The notes: generated by a model from the sequence alone, not told the origin. A DNA stretch of 64,000 nucleotides from Sulfurisphaera ohwakuensis (GCF_009729055.1 NZ_CP045484.1:2046001-2110000); one strand, 5' to 3'; shown: positions 38,785 to 48,262, counted from the stretch's first letter. Program-made: numbers and translations.

Positions 38785-40539
38785 ATGAAGGTTAGAGTAT
38801 CAAATATAGGAGGAATAACTAGGGAACTTACTATATCAGTAGAAAAAGGACTAACACTATATAAAGCGCCAAATGCATATGGAAAAACATCTTTAACAAA
38901 GGCATTAGTTTCTCTCTTAACTTCTTCAATAACGGCTGCAGACCTGTTAAATGTTTTTAGTGATGAAGGTTATGTAGAGGTGGAACTTGATAACAAACTA
39001 TATTATAGAAGATTTCATAGAATAAAGAACAAAATAGAAGAAGAAAAGAATTTAATAATGGATGATGATAGAGCACTATTACTTTCTTATTTCTCTCCAG
39101 AGAATCAGTTATTAGCTAGAATTATTACTGGAGATGAAAATGTTGAATGGTTTATTTCAAAAACATCTAAAGTACAAGAATTAAAAGCAAAAAAAGAAGA
39201 ATTAGAAAGAAAACTAACTGAACTTAAAACAAGACAAGAAGAATTAACAAAAAAATACCAAGAAATTAAAGATATCAGCAGAGAATTAGAAAGAATATAT
39301 GAGGAAATAGATAGACTAGAAAGAGAAAGAAAAAATTTACAGAAAAATGCTGCACAGACCATAATTCTTACAAGACAAAATAGGTTAACTGAGTTAAAGA
39401 GTAGAGTAGAAACTAGGCAAAAAGAGCTTAGAGATAACCAAGCTAGATTAGAAAAACTTGATAAGGAAATTGAGGAGCTTAAGCAAAAAGCAGATCAAAC
39501 TTTAAAAGAAAAAATTAGAAGTGAATTAACTGAGTTAGATAAAAAACTACAAGAATTAAGTTCTAAAAAGAACAGTATAGATATAGAAATTGGAGTACTT
39601 AATAGAGTTCTTGATGAAATTAAAGAATCAGAAAAAGAGCATGCATCAGTATGCCATGTATGTGGAAGTAAGGTAGACCCATCTATATGGAAAACAAGAA
39701 TGGACATTATATCAAAGGAATTAGAAAATGCTAATAGAAGCAAAAATGAGCTCTTAACCGAACTAAATTCTACTATAGCTAGGAAAAATGAACTAGAAGC
39801 AAAAATCAAAGAAATAGAAAAAGCAGAAAAAATGTTAGCTGAGAAGCAAATTCAAAGAGAAAACTTAGCGATAAAAATAGAAACTATTAAACATCAAATA
39901 GCCGAGTATGAGAGACAGATAAAGGAATTAGAGGAAAAAATAAATGAAATAAATGAAATTTATTCTATGGGAGAAGGAGAAAGTGAGATTGATAAGAAGT
40001 TAGAAGAATTAAAGAAAAAGAGGGGAGACTTAGAATATCAGTTGCAAACTCTAGGAGTTTCAAGCAAGATTCTTGAGGAAATTACTACTGTGCAGAACCA
40101 GATAGAAGAAATAACAAAACAAATAGATGATTTACAAAGAGAATATATTAGAAGATTAACTGTAATTAGAGAGAGATTTACTGAGATGGCAACATCATTA
40201 CTTAAAGAACTGGAATTTGATTTCACTGCTGAAATTGATAATAATTATAGACTTATAGTAAAAAGAATGGGGGCTCAGCTAGAAATTAGAAAGCTTTCAT
40301 CATCTGAAAGAACAACATTAGCATTAATCTTAGTATTAGTTGCCCTAAAAGAATACTTCAAAACTCCATACTTCATCGTTGATGAATCATTTATGACTTT
40401 TGATCAAAAAAGATTTGAAAAACTAGTAAAATATCTAAATGGAGTTGTAGATTATATAATCATAACGAAGAGCGATGAAATGGTACAGCTAACTAATGAG
40501 ATAATTCCGGCGACCATGGCACATCAAGTTGTTTCATGA
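38785..40539 (+). CDS. Archaea-specific SMC/Rad50-like ATPase with zinc hook
   Basis: The 584-residue protein is a short SMC-like ATPase. Walker A is APNAYGKTS (about 28-36, Ala in place of the first Gly), coiled coils run from about 125 to 465, and the hook CHVCG is at about residues 289-293. The signature LSSSERTTLAL and Walker B YFIVDESF lie near the C-terminus. It is much shorter than Rad50 (879) and lacks an adjacent nuclease. Sulfolobales have such archaea-specific SMC-related proteins, among which a chromosome-organising member (coalescin) is known; I cannot say this is it. Confidence 0.85.
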   Translation: MKVRVSNIGGITRELTISVEKGLTLYKAPNAYGKTSLTKALVSLLTSSITAADLLNVFSDEGYVEVELDNKLYYRRFHRIKNKIEEEKNLIMDDDRALLLSYFSPENQLLARIITGDENVEWFISKTSKVQELKAKKEELERKLTELKTRQEELTKKYQEIKDISRELERIYEEIDRLERERKNLQKNAAQTIILTRQNRLTELKSRVETRQKELRDNQARLEKLDKEIEELKQKADQTLKEKIRSELTELDKKLQELSSKKNSIDIEIGVLNRVLDEIKESEKEHASVCHVCGSKVDPSIWKTRMDIISKELENANRSKNELLTELNSTIARKNELEAKIKEIEKAEKMLAEKQIQRENLAIKIETIKHQIAEYERQIKELEEKINEINEIYSMGEGESEIDKKLEELKKKRGDLEYQLQTLGVSSKILEEITTVQNQIEEITKQIDDLQREYIRRLTVIRERFTEMATSLLKELEFDFTAEIDNNYRLIVKRMGAQLEIRKLSSSERTTLALILVLVALKEYFKTPYFIVDESFMTFDQKRFEKLVKYLNGVVDYIIITKSDEMVQLTNEIIPATMAHQVVS

Positions 40540-40831
40540 GCAATTTATTTAAATCAGTTTTTACGGCTTCTTCAACATCTGGTGGAATATTAGTTATTTC
40601 AGTAAACCAACCAACTAAGGCAACCATTCCTAACTCTTCAGCCTTTTGTTTTAACCATAGAGCAACAGCTAGACTTGCTTTAGTTGGTTTGAATATCACA
40701 ACTGAAGCACCAATAGAAGAACTAGAAATTTTTATTGCATGTTTAGATACTGTTTTCCATCTAGTTTTCGTAATTATTCTTACTAACTCTTTTGCCCTAT
40801 CTCTTTCACCTATTGCATAGAATATTATCAT
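40493..40831 (-). CDS. Conserved-looking hypothetical protein
   Basis: Family not recognised. The 112-residue protein is alpha/beta, with a strand-helix start MIIFYAIGERDRAKELVRII, SSSIGASVVIFKP and ALWLKQKAEELGMVALVGWF, and ends in a proline-containing tail. It may be a small Rossmann-like or ferredoxin-like fold. It overlaps the end of the SMC-like gene by 47 bases in convergent orientation. The opposite-strand frame over the same bases is an unlikely coding alternative. No function is suggested. Confidence 0.6.
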   Translation of the reverse strand: MIIFYAIGERDRAKELVRIITKTRWKTVSKHAIKISSSSIGASVVIFKPTKASLAVALWLKQKAEELGMVALVGWFTEITNIPPDVEEAVKTDLNKLLMKQLDVPWSPELSH

Positions 40832-41078
40832 TAATCTAAAAAACGAATTCTAAGTACTTAAATCTATTTACAAAATATGAGCACAATGTTTCTCGTTTAA
40901 TAAGAACTTGTACTTATCTTTTAATGCTATCATTTTTCTCAAAAATAAGATTATCAACCAACTATAATATGTACTAATCCCTTTAGTGTGATTTAACGAA
41001 TTAAAATTTCAATTTTGTAACCTAATTTATTATATAAGAGACAAGAAAATATATTGCAAATTATATAATCATTCTACA

Positions 41079-41573
41079 TTATCCAGATCCTGCACCACAA
41101 CCACAGTACCCGTATTCATCAATTTCCATACCACATACTGGACAAACATAACCAGAACCTTTTACATCGGCAGCTTCTTTTTTAAATTGAAAGAAATGAG
41201 GATCTAATATAGCCTTTGATAAATCTCTAATAGATACTATACCTATAACCTTTCCGTCTTTACCTATTATAGGTAAATGTCTGAATCCATGATCTAACAT
41301 AATTTCTAATGCATCTGTAATTGGTGTATCCTCAGTAACTCCTATTACATTTCTCGTCATATAGTCTTTAACTTTAGCATCTAATTTACCTTCAGCTACA
41401 ACTTTTACTATATCTCTTTCAGTTATTATACCAACAACCTTATCATTGTCATCAATCACAACTAGTGCTCCTAGATTATGCTTTTTCATTTCTTCGGCCG
41501 CGGTTTTTACACTATCATTTTCTTTTATGACATGAACAACTTTATTTCCTATAACACCAATAGTAGTGTCCAT
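41079..41573 (-). CDS. CBS-pair protein with C-terminal zinc ribbon
   Basis: The 164-residue protein has one Bateman module: CBS1 about 10-60 and CBS2 about 70-125 ([18 protein letters not shown] then [12 protein letters not shown]). A zinc ribbon of the form [17 protein letters not shown] closes the chain at about 143-159. Such fusions in archaea are thought to sense nucleotides, with the zinc ribbon contacting a partner or nucleic acid. It is divergent from the phosphatase gene. Confidence 0.88.
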   Translation of the reverse strand: MDTTIGVIGNKVVHVIKENDSVKTAAEEMKKHNLGALVVIDDNDKVVGIITERDIVKVVAEGKLDAKVKDYMTRNVIGVTEDTPITDALEIMLDHGFRHLPIIGKDGKVIGIVSIRDLSKAILDPHFFQFKKEAADVKGSGYVCPVCGMEIDEYGYCGCGAGSG

Positions 41574-41649
41574 ATTATTTATACTGTATTTACAGTTGAA
41601 AAATCTTTCTTACGATAATAATATTAAGATTAAACGTAAAAAAGATTTG

Positions 41650-42261
41650 ATGACATTAATTGTATTCATTAGACACGGTCAATCTATTTCGAACGTAAAT
41701 AGGATTTTATCAGACGATATAAATAGTTATCCTTTAACTGATGAAGGAAGAAGGCAAGTTTACAATACCGCAAATGAACTTAAAAAAATATCACCTAAAA
41801 AAATATACAGTAGTCCAGTTTTAAGGGCTTACCAAACAGCTATGATAATAGGCGAGGTTTTAAATATCATACCTATTATAGATGATAGGTTACGAGAAAG
41901 AGAACTAGGAGAATTAAATAATACTAAAATAGACCAATTTGACCATTGGAAATTAAGAGTAGCAAGAAAAGAGCTTAATGTAAAAGGAGTAGAACCGTGG
42001 GATTCATTAAAGAGAAGAATGGTTAACTTTGTAGAAAGCGTAATAAAAGAAAAAGAAACAGTAATTGCAGTTAGCCATTTTGATCCTATTAGAGCTTTTT
42101 TAGCCTATGTTTTAGATCTTGATGATATTTCAGCGTGGGGACTACATATTCCTAATGCCAGCATAACTATTGTTAGATGTGAGAGTATTAATAATTGTAG
42201 AATTTTATCTGTTGGTGCACCAATAATTACTAATGAATTATTATCTAAACTTGAAGTTTAA
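41650..42261 (+). CDS. Histidine phosphatase family protein (PGM-like)
   Basis: The 203-residue protein has the catalytic RHGQS with His9, an Arg of the second motif in SSPVLRAYQTA, an ERELGE motif near residue 80 and the second His in VSHFDPIRA. Members are broad phosphatases or cofactor-dependent phosphoglycerate mutases; the archaeal ones usually act as phosphatases. ATG 41650 gives the standard family start directly at the first strand; a longer frame from 41566 is not needed. It overlaps dtdA by 21 bases at the 3' end. Confidence 0.9.
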   Translation: MTLIVFIRHGQSISNVNRILSDDINSYPLTDEGRRQVYNTANELKKISPKKIYSSPVLRAYQTAMIIGEVLNIIPIIDDRLRERELGELNNTKIDQFDHWKLRVARKELNVKGVEPWDSLKRRMVNFVESVIKEKETVIAVSHFDPIRAFLAYVLDLDDISAWGLHIPNASITIVRCESINNCRILSVGAPIITNELLSKLEV

Positions 42262-42954
42262 TTTATAAGTAGCTAGCAAATTAACTATCTTTTCTCTGAT
42301 CTTCGAGTTTACATTATCAAACATAACCGTGTCAATCTTTTCTATTGTATTATTAACTGTTTGTAATATAACTTCGTTAGAAAGTTCTGCGAGATAGTAT
42401 TTAGAGATTATATGCCCTACACAACTCTTTTCGGCTAATAGAGAAAAATATGGGGTATAATGTGTCCCTCCGAAACCTACTATTTTATTTTCACATTCTA
42501 TTTCCTTATATTTATCTATACCTCTTAATGCGGCTTCTATTAAAGTTTTTACAAGTTCTTTGTTTTCCCAATATTCCTTAGAACTACCTATCTCTACAAA
42601 GATGATTGGTACATGTTGATATGTGGGTCCGTGATGTGTAGCTTCTATGGCTTTTTCTATATCCGTATTAATTTTTCTTATTTCCCTATAAATTGAAGTC
42701 AACAGTGAAGGAAAAGCTATACCTAATTTCTTTGGCTCTCCACCCATTGTCTTATCAGTAGGATTACCAGGATAATGCACAGTTAAGGATGGTATTTTAG
42801 AAGAGCTCTCATGTCTTGAAAAAACTACTATAACGTCTCCCTTTTGGTATCTAAAGTCTATAATGTCTTCATTAATTTCTTCAAACTTGTATCCAAGTTC
42901 TTTTATTGTTTTACCTACAGCATCTTGCATTGAGTAAATAATTCTGATATCCAT
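42241..42954 (-). CDS. dtdA: D-aminoacyl-tRNA deacylase, archaeal type (DtdA)
   Basis: The 237-residue protein is the DtdA/GEK1 type of deacylase, which removes D-amino acids from mischarged tRNAs. Family marks include SRHESSSKIPSLTVHYPGN at about residues 46-64, EATHHGPT (about 104-111) and VGFGGTHYTP (about 158-167), where the histidines probably bind zinc. It adjoins a D-amino-acid-oxidase-like gene on the same strand, 1 base away, so both may handle D-amino acids. Confidence 0.96.
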   Translation of the reverse strand: MDIRIIYSMQDAVGKTIKELGYKFEEINEDIIDFRYQKGDVIVVFSRHESSSKIPSLTVHYPGNPTDKTMGGEPKKLGIAFPSLLTSIYREIRKINTDIEKAIEATHHGPTYQHVPIIFVEIGSSKEYWENKELVKTLIEAALRGIDKYKEIECENKIVGFGGTHYTPYFSLLAEKSCVGHIISKYYLAELSNEVILQTVNNTIEKIDTVMFDNVNSKIREKIVNLLATYKLNFKFR

Positions 42955-42955
42955 T

Positions 42956-43864
42956 CTACATCTCCTCGATTATTCTTAAAGCTTCTTTAGCTAAATAAGG
43001 TGCTAAGGCAAAACCAAATCTGAAACCGGTAACTATTACAGCATTTTTATATATTTTTTTAACTATTGGTTCACCGTCACTAGATACGCTTCTAATTCCC
43101 ACTCTTATCTTCAAATCTATATCTAAGGGAAAAATTTGAGATAACGTGTAAATATGGTCTTTAATTATTTCATAGTCAAAAGAAAGAGAAGAATCATTAA
43201 TAGAGTCTCCATTTATATAAAGATTATTTTCTCCTTTTACCATTATTTTCCCTTTATAATGAATAATTCCAGTTAAACTATAGGGAGATTTTGTGATCAC
43301 AAGATGTCCTTTATAAGGAATAAGATCAATTGGATATAGTTCCTTAATTCCATATCCTCCCGCAATTATTAATCTTTTAATCGCTATTTTTTCACCAGAA
43401 CTTAATTTTATATATTTAATTTCATCATTTTTTACATCTATAGCAACAACTTTTTTCCCGAATTTAATATTACTCTCAAGAGCTAGTTTTTTAATTAATT
43501 CCTCACCTTCAATAAAGAAACTATTTTCTATTTTTCTAAGCGTACTATTTATCCTTAGATTTGGTTCTAAATTTGCTAATTCATCTTCACTTATTACGTT
43601 ATTACTAAGTTCTTTATCTGTTAAAGTATATACTCTTTTATGAAAGATATTGTATTTATTACCCATTTCTTCATAAAAATTTATGGAATTTTCACAAATT
43701 TGTTTATATTTCCCACATAAAGGAGGTATAATTGTCCATAAACTTGCATTAGAATTAAGTTTTTCTATCCCTCTTACGTCTTCATATATCTCACTTTCTC
43801 CATTAAAAAGCTTTGATATAAGTAGTCCCGTGATTCCAGAACCGATTATAGTTAAATCAGCCAT
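42956..43864 (-). CDS. FAD-dependent oxidoreductase, DAO/GlyOx-like
   Basis: The 302-residue protein starts with the FAD-binding IIGSGITGLLIS (about 6-17), and has GYGIKELYP near residue 168 and a C-terminal RVGIRSVSSDGEPIV and VVTGFRFGFALAPYLA, which fit the D-amino acid oxidase family. It would oxidise an amine or D-amino acid with oxygen or another acceptor. It is compact compared with bacterial DAO proteins (360-400). Immediately upstream of dtdA; a D-amino-acid role is inferred from that. Confidence 0.85.
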   Translation of the reverse strand: MADLTIIGSGITGLLISKLFNGESEIYEDVRGIEKLNSNASLWTIIPPLCGKYKQICENSINFYEEMGNKYNIFHKRVYTLTDKELSNNVISEDELANLEPNLRINSTLRKIENSFFIEGEELIKKLALESNIKFGKKVVAIDVKNDEIKYIKLSSGEKIAIKRLIIAGGYGIKELYPIDLIPYKGHLVITKSPYSLTGIIHYKGKIMVKGENNLYINGDSINDSSLSFDYEIIKDHIYTLSQIFPLDIDLKIRVGIRSVSSDGEPIVKKIYKNAVIVTGFRFGFALAPYLAKEALRIIEEM

Positions 43865-43903
43865 AAATTATTTATAAAAGATAAGATAAAATAAACTTTT
43901 TAA

Positions 43904-44326
43904 ATGACGAGTAAAGATAAAATTAGTATGACAACTGAGAAAGACCCTGAATTAGAAAAATTGCTAGAGAAGAAAGCTAAAGAACTTATGAGCCAAAAGC
44001 CTAAAGGAGAAGTAATTCATTTAGATAGTAAAAACTTTGACTCTTTCTTAGCTTCGCATAAAATCGCAGTAGTTGATTTTTGGGCAGAATGGTGTGCACC
44101 ATGTTTAATCCTTGCACCAATAATTGAGGAATTAGCAGAAGATTATCCACAAGTTGGATTTGGAAAGCTAAACAGCGACGAAAATCCAGACATTGCCGCA
44201 AGATATGGTGTCATGAGTCTACCGACAGTTATCTTCTTTAAAGATGGTGAACCCGTAGACGAAATTATAGGTGCCGTTCCAAGAGAAGAAATAGAGATAA
44301 GAATTAAGAATTTATTAGGTGAATAA
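43904..44326 (+). CDS. Thioredoxin with N-terminal extension
   Basis: The 140-residue protein has the active site WCAPC with Cys64 and Cys67, DFWAEW before it and MSLPTVIFFKDGE with the cis-Pro near residue 107. About 40 charged N-terminal residues precede the thioredoxin fold, longer than normal. It reduces protein disulfides and may supply Bcp peroxiredoxins. The next gene begins 2 bases after the stop, so they form one message. Confidence 0.93.
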   Translation: MTSKDKISMTTEKDPELEKLLEKKAKELMSQKPKGEVIHLDSKNFDSFLASHKIAVVDFWAEWCAPCLILAPIIEELAEDYPQVGFGKLNSDENPDIAARYGVMSLPTVIFFKDGEPVDEIIGAVPREEIEIRIKNLLGE

Positions 44327-44328
44327 AA

Positions 44329-44967
44329 TTGAAACCAATTCTTCTTGGTATTCCAGGACTAAGTTATTCTAGTTTTATGAAATGTAATCCTAGATTTTTA
44401 ATGATGCTCTTTAGTAGTACATTTAGAGGAGTTGTAGTTAATAAAGAGTTAAATTATCATCCTACTCCAGCGTGGCTATCAATACTTCAAATGGAGTACG
44501 TAAAAACTGACCAATTTCTCACTAATGTACCAGAATTAAAATTAGCTAAGTTAACCAATTCAGTTTTAATTAATATACCGATAACTAATCCTACTTATGG
44601 AGAAGTAAATTTACCTTATAATAATTCATTATCTACTAGCGAAGAAATAGAAAAAGTAAAGAAGGCTATCTTTGAGTATATTGATGATTATCCAGTTATT
44701 GTTAGTGTAAATGCAATAGATAGAATATTACTTAATGATGGAAAGGAAAGTAAATGTGAAATATATAAGGTTATAGACGGATTCGTTAAAGAAGTAATTA
44801 ATAAAGTAGAGGATTTCATACTTTTCTCCCCTTATGGTGAACCAAAAGAAAATGGTATTAGAGAACAATACGGAATATATCTAGCTTCAGTACCAAGACC
44901 GAATGAGCATGATACTGTAAAATTGCCTGAGATAGGGAAATTATTCTTAGGATTAGTAGGAAGATAA
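44329..44967 (+). CDS. Shortened alkaline-phosphatase-superfamily relative
   Basis: The 212-residue protein opens LLGIPGLSYSSFM and has THPTPAWLSIL-like HPTPAWLSIL at about residues 44-53, matching the way archaeal type I phosphodiesterase/nucleotide pyrophosphatase proteins begin (a target chain, then T-x-PAWxS). It continues with VIVSVNAIDRI and LFSPYGE. However, the superfamily metal ligands (Asp/Thr, DxxxH, DHG) are absent or altered, for instance IPGLSYS in place of a metal-binding Asp and SPYGE in place of a SDHG. Probably an inactive or re-purposed member. TTG start 44329. Confidence 0.55.
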   Translation: MKPILLGIPGLSYSSFMKCNPRFLMMLFSSTFRGVVVNKELNYHPTPAWLSILQMEYVKTDQFLTNVPELKLAKLTNSVLINIPITNPTYGEVNLPYNNSLSTSEEIEKVKKAIFEYIDDYPVIVSVNAIDRILLNDGKESKCEIYKVIDGFVKEVINKVEDFILFSPYGEPKENGIREQYGIYLASVPRPNEHDTVKLPEIGKLFLGLVGR

Positions 44968-45224
44968 TACATAAAGAATGAGTATTTATTTTCAATATAT
45001 TATCATTTCACAAATTTAGTAATCAGTAAATTTCCATTTAAAATATGATTCATAATTCCTTGAATTGCTGTTAATCCTATTAAAGAACATATTACTAAGT
45101 ACTTTCATAGTACTCCTAAGTAAAGAGAAGCTTTACTAAATGACATTATTAAAGATATTTATAATGATTATAAACATAAAGTAACTTTTATTAGAAACGA
45201 AACTTTCTTTGCGCAAGATTGAAG
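44968..45224. other. Interval with two small hairpins
   Basis: No gene seen. Two perfect inverted repeats stand out: AGTACT-TTCAT-AGTACT (45098-45114) and AGTAAA-GAGAAGC-TTTACT (45120-45138). They lie between convergent genes and might act as terminators or RNA processing signals; neither is followed by a long T-run. Confidence 0.4.
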
Positions 45225-45734
45225 CTATTCTATTTTATTATAGAATGGGTAAAGTGCAGCTATTACTGGTTGAATATAAAGTTCTTTTCTTGTAATCACT
45301 TTAGTTAAATATCCTATTGCACCTTCATGTTGTTTGCTATCCTTAGTTGAAAAAATTAAATCTGTAGCTTCTCCTAATTCTTTACCTTCAAGAATATGTT
45401 TAACCATTGTAGACGGAAGAGAAAATGCCATTGAAAAAGAAAAATTTTCTAATCCTTCTTTATTCGCAGCATAAACCACAGCAAATGCTAAGTATTTATT
45501 TTCATAATAACAAATACCTCCTTCGATTCCTATTCCTATATCTGCATTTGTTGCGTTTAAAGCATTATAAGCCCTATTTCTAGCACCGACAAAAGTCTCA
45601 TGGCAAAAAGGTTGAGAAGAAACTCCAGATTCTACATTTACGCTTATTACGTCAGCATTAAGGCCTATAATTTTTAAAGCTTCCTTTACAGCCTCAACTT
45701 TAGCTTTGTTTGTGGAACCTATTGCGACAAACAT
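45225..45734 (-). CDS. Inosine/xanthosine triphosphatase (DUF84/YjjX family)
   Basis: The 169-residue protein has the YjjX-type start [18 protein letters not shown], then the motif [19 protein letters not shown] near residue 50 and GIGIEGGI near residue 75. These house-cleaning enzymes hydrolyse ITP and XTP, products of purine deamination, which is rapid at high temperature. An in-frame ATG at 45749 would add five residues; ATG 45734 is the usual family start. It is divergent from the MqnA/D-like gene 28 bases away. Confidence 0.92.
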   Translation of the reverse strand: MFVAIGSTNKAKVEAVKEALKIIGLNADVISVNVESGVSSQPFCHETFVGARNRAYNALNATNADIGIGIEGGICYYENKYLAFAVVYAANKEGLENFSFSMAFSLPSTMVKHILEGKELGEATDLIFSTKDSKQHEGAIGYLTKVITRKELYIQPVIAALYPFYNKIE

Positions 45735-45762
45735 TTTTATTATCCACATATAAGAAAGGAAT

Positions 45763-46629
45763 ATGGTAACAATAAAAGTTGGCCCATTAGCTGATTCTGG
45801 AGATCTATATCCATTTATACCATTAATTGAGGGAATAATAAAACCTGAAGGTTTTAATTTAGAATTTGAGATAATTACAACGGTCCAGGATACTAATGAA
45901 AAGGTATTAAAGAAGGAAGTTGATGTAGCAGTACCTTCAGCAGCTATGTATCCATATATACAAGACGATTATTATATTCTAGGAAATGCAATTGCTTCTG
46001 CCATAGATGGTATAACTGGAATGCCTGTAATATCACTTACTCCTCTATCAATTGAAGATTTAAAGAAGTCAAGAATTATTGTACATGGTCATAATACTAC
46101 AGCATTTACACTTTACAAACTCTTGATAGGGAAGTATAATAAACTAGTCATTGTAAAGAAAGTGTTAGATGAGATAAAAGCCTTAGGAAAAGAAGGGGAT
46201 GCATTAGTTGCAGTACATGAGATAAAAATGATGTATGCTTTAGAAAAACTTGGAATAAAAGTTAATAGAGTAACTAGTATGTGGGACTTATGGAAGAACT
46301 TGGCAGGAAACGTTCCTATGCCTTTAGGAACAGTTGTGATTAATAAAGACTTAGGAAAGGATATTGCTCTTAAATTCAAGGAGGTTTATGAAAAAAGTAA
46401 GAAGTATGCTGAGAAACATATTGATGAAATTATAAGAAAAGATGCTGAGATAATGAAAGAAGCACATAAAGAGAACATCGATGAGGAAATTATAAGAAAA
46501 ACTATCTGGGCTGATATACAGGAATATAATGTACCATTAGAAGATGTAAAAAGAGGTATGGAAATATTCTATAATTTAACAGCAGAGAGAGGAATATTAC
46601 CTAAAGTAAAGAAAATTGATATCATATAA
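45763..46629 (+). CDS. MqnA/MqnD-family protein
   Basis: The 288-residue protein is a periplasmic-binding-protein-like fold of the DUF191/MqnA-MqnD family: [16 protein letters not shown] at the start, [12 protein letters not shown] near residue 55 and [20 protein letters not shown] near residues 174-193. MqnD makes 1,4-dihydroxy-6-naphthoate in the futalosine route to menaquinone. Sulfolobales use thiophene-bearing quinones, so this may serve that pathway or an unrelated one. No other mqn gene is in the window. It overlaps the next minus-strand gene by 8 bases. Confidence 0.85.
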   Translation: MVTIKVGPLADSGDLYPFIPLIEGIIKPEGFNLEFEIITTVQDTNEKVLKKEVDVAVPSAAMYPYIQDDYYILGNAIASAIDGITGMPVISLTPLSIEDLKKSRIIVHGHNTTAFTLYKLLIGKYNKLVIVKKVLDEIKALGKEGDALVAVHEIKMMYALEKLGIKVNRVTSMWDLWKNLAGNVPMPLGTVVINKDLGKDIALKFKEVYEKSKKYAEKHIDEIIRKDAEIMKEAHKENIDEEIIRKTIWADIQEYNVPLEDVKRGMEIFYNLTAERGILPKVKKIDII

Positions 46630-47326
46630 TCTTTTTTGAAGACCAGAAGTTATCAGTTGCTATTAGTATTTGACACTTTTTTGTCTCACAAATATATCTT
46701 ATGATCTTAATAGTAAACGTAAGATATTTCTCTGGAACAAATAATTCAATTAAATAAAGTGGTAAATCTTCAGAATCCTTTAACAAAAACCCTATTCTGA
46801 TAAAAGGAATGTATTGAAGTGAATCTACTATATCAGTATCAAAAGTTAGAACATCAATATAAAAATCTCTTTTTCCATAGTCTACTATAAAACCTTTAAT
46901 TGAAGAAGCTCTTATCATACTCAATAATGGCTCTTTGAGTGATAAGGATTTTAGCGACGAAATTCTTTCTACCTTATCAAACTCGTGAGGATAAACTGAA
47001 ACATAATCAGACTTAACTTCTAGTGAAAGATCCCATTCATCGAGTAAAAAATTATACATAGTAGGTATTCCAGAATAATTTCTAATTTCCTTTACTTCGA
47101 AGTCTCCCTCTAATGCTAAGCCTTTATTATTTTTTATACTTCTTCTGATTATTCCTTTTTCACATATAGATAAAGTTGAGATCTTAGTGATGGGAGTAAA
47201 CTTAAGACTTTGAATCTTACTAAGAAAATCGTATAATACACTCTCTTCTATTTTAGATAATTTTGATAATAATCTTATATTAGGCCCTATTACTCTAAGT
47301 AATCTTACTATCTCAGCAAAGTCCAC
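46622..47326 (-). CDS. Putative regulator, paralogous to the 53482 gene
   Basis: I do not recognise a named family. The 234-residue protein begins with a helical segment, IVRLLRVIGPNIRLLSKLSKI, likely an HTH, and ends with an alpha/beta segment QILIATDNF. The same pattern ([20 protein letters not shown], then [10 protein letters not shown]) occurs in the 53482-54381 protein, showing they are relatives. The middle is Asp/Glu-rich and varied. It is convergent with the MqnA/D-like gene. A regulator sensing a small ligand is a reasonable guess. Confidence 0.62.
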   Translation of the reverse strand: MDFAEIVRLLRVIGPNIRLLSKLSKIEESVLYDFLSKIQSLKFTPITKISTLSICEKGIIRRSIKNNKGLALEGDFEVKEIRNYSGIPTMYNFLLDEWDLSLEVKSDYVSVYPHEFDKVERISSLKSLSLKEPLLSMIRASSIKGFIVDYGKRDFYIDVLTFDTDIVDSLQYIPFIRIGFLLKDSEDLPLYLIELFVPEKYLTFTIKIIRYICETKKCQILIATDNFWSSKKII

Positions 47327-47446
47327 AGATTTATATTACCTTGAGAATTATAAATTTCATTATATCACATACTTTAATGAAGTTTTTATAAGATATTGGA
47401 CAATAAATTTATTAATGATAAAATTAAGTATTTTTAAGGTGAAATT

Positions 47447-47602
47447 ATGGCTGAAAAGAAGAGTGAAGAATATGAAATAAATTCTTTCGGCGATCTTATT
47501 AAAGCCTTATTTAAGTATGATAATTGGTATCTTGGAGTATTTGTTATCCTATTGATCCTTTTCGTAATATTTGATATAATAGCCTTCTCACCACATCACT
47601 AA
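47447..47602 (+). CDS. 51-residue single-pass membrane protein
   Basis: From ATG 47447 runs a 51-codon frame with a polar N-terminus (MAEKKSEEYEINSFGDLIKA), a strong transmembrane helix (about 27-45) and the end AFSPHH. A clear Shine-Dalgarno, AGGTGA at 47437-47442, stands 4 bases before the ATG, unusual in this mostly leaderless genome and a good sign of real translation. The length and topology resemble small accessory subunits such as Sec61-beta, but the sequence does not match that family. Unknown function. Confidence 0.7.
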   Translation: MAEKKSEEYEINSFGDLIKALFKYDNWYLGVFVILLILFVIFDIIAFSPHH

Positions 47603-47668
47603 TTTTTATAAAGTAGGAAAGATAAGCTATTTAACATTCATTTTTTAATAGTATTTTGTGGTGTAAAT

Positions 47669-48262
47669 TTGCCAAGAGTTAATATAGCAGCTGACTCAGA
47701 TATATTAGACGAACTGGAACAAGAAGCTAAGAAAAAAGGTTATACGTTATATGCAATAACTAATTTGGCACTAAAAGCCGTTGCAGAAATATTAAAAGAA
47801 GGTGGCGATTCTGAAACTTTAATATCCCTCGTAGAATATTATAGAATAATTAGAGACTTAGAGATTGTTCCTGTTACTGTATGGTACTTAGAAAATTTAA
47901 TAAAAATGGCTTATGATAGTGATCAAAAGAAGGCCATAGAAATTTGTGAAACTACAGGAATGCAAGTAGCTTCATATTTAAAAACTAAAGCATCAACTAT
48001 AAGTGAGCTACTAGATATTTATGATAAAATTAAAGAGATGTTACCCATTAAAGACATTTCAGTAAAACAAAATGGTGATACAATAGATTTTAGAATTACT
48101 GGTACTGGATTTGGATTAGAATCCACAACATGTGCAGCTCATATACTTAAAAAAATTTTAGAAGAATATGGATTTAATATTTTATCAATGACACCTTTAC
48201 CAGGAGGAATTATACTAGTCAAAGCTAAGGCCAACCTAACTGTTGAAGACAGGCAGAAATAA
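47669..48262 (+). CDS. Ribbon-helix-helix N-terminus protein with ligand-domain-like C-terminus
   Basis: The 197-residue protein starts with a ribbon-helix-helix-like segment, PRVNIAADSDILDELEQEAKK, about residues 2-45, followed by a helical section, and ends in an alpha/beta domain with the phrase ITGTGFGLESTTCAAHILKK, reminiscent of V4R-type or heterodimer sensing domains. One Cys pair is possible (ICETTG and TTCAA). The start is TTG at 47669, behind GTGGTG. It overlaps nep1 in convergent orientation by 38 bases. A ligand-responsive regulator is likely; targets unknown. Confidence 0.65.
   Translation: MPRVNIAADSDILDELEQEAKKKGYTLYAITNLALKAVAEILKEGGDSETLISLVEYYRIIRDLEIVPVTVWYLENLIKMAYDSDQKKAIEICETTGMQVASYLKTKASTISELLDIYDKIKEMLPIKDISVKQNGDTIDFRITGTGFGLESTTCAAHILKKILEEYGFNILSMTPLPGGIILVKAKANLTVEDRQK

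Noticed and set aside
40536-40820. Plus-strand frame opposite the 40493 gene
   Set aside because: Peptide is Ser/Thr/Ile/Leu-rich with no domain; the minus-strand frame has a better start and amphipathic structure.
44968-45224. CRISPR or repeat array
   Set aside because: Only two isolated inverted repeats, no regular spacers; no Cas gene in the window.
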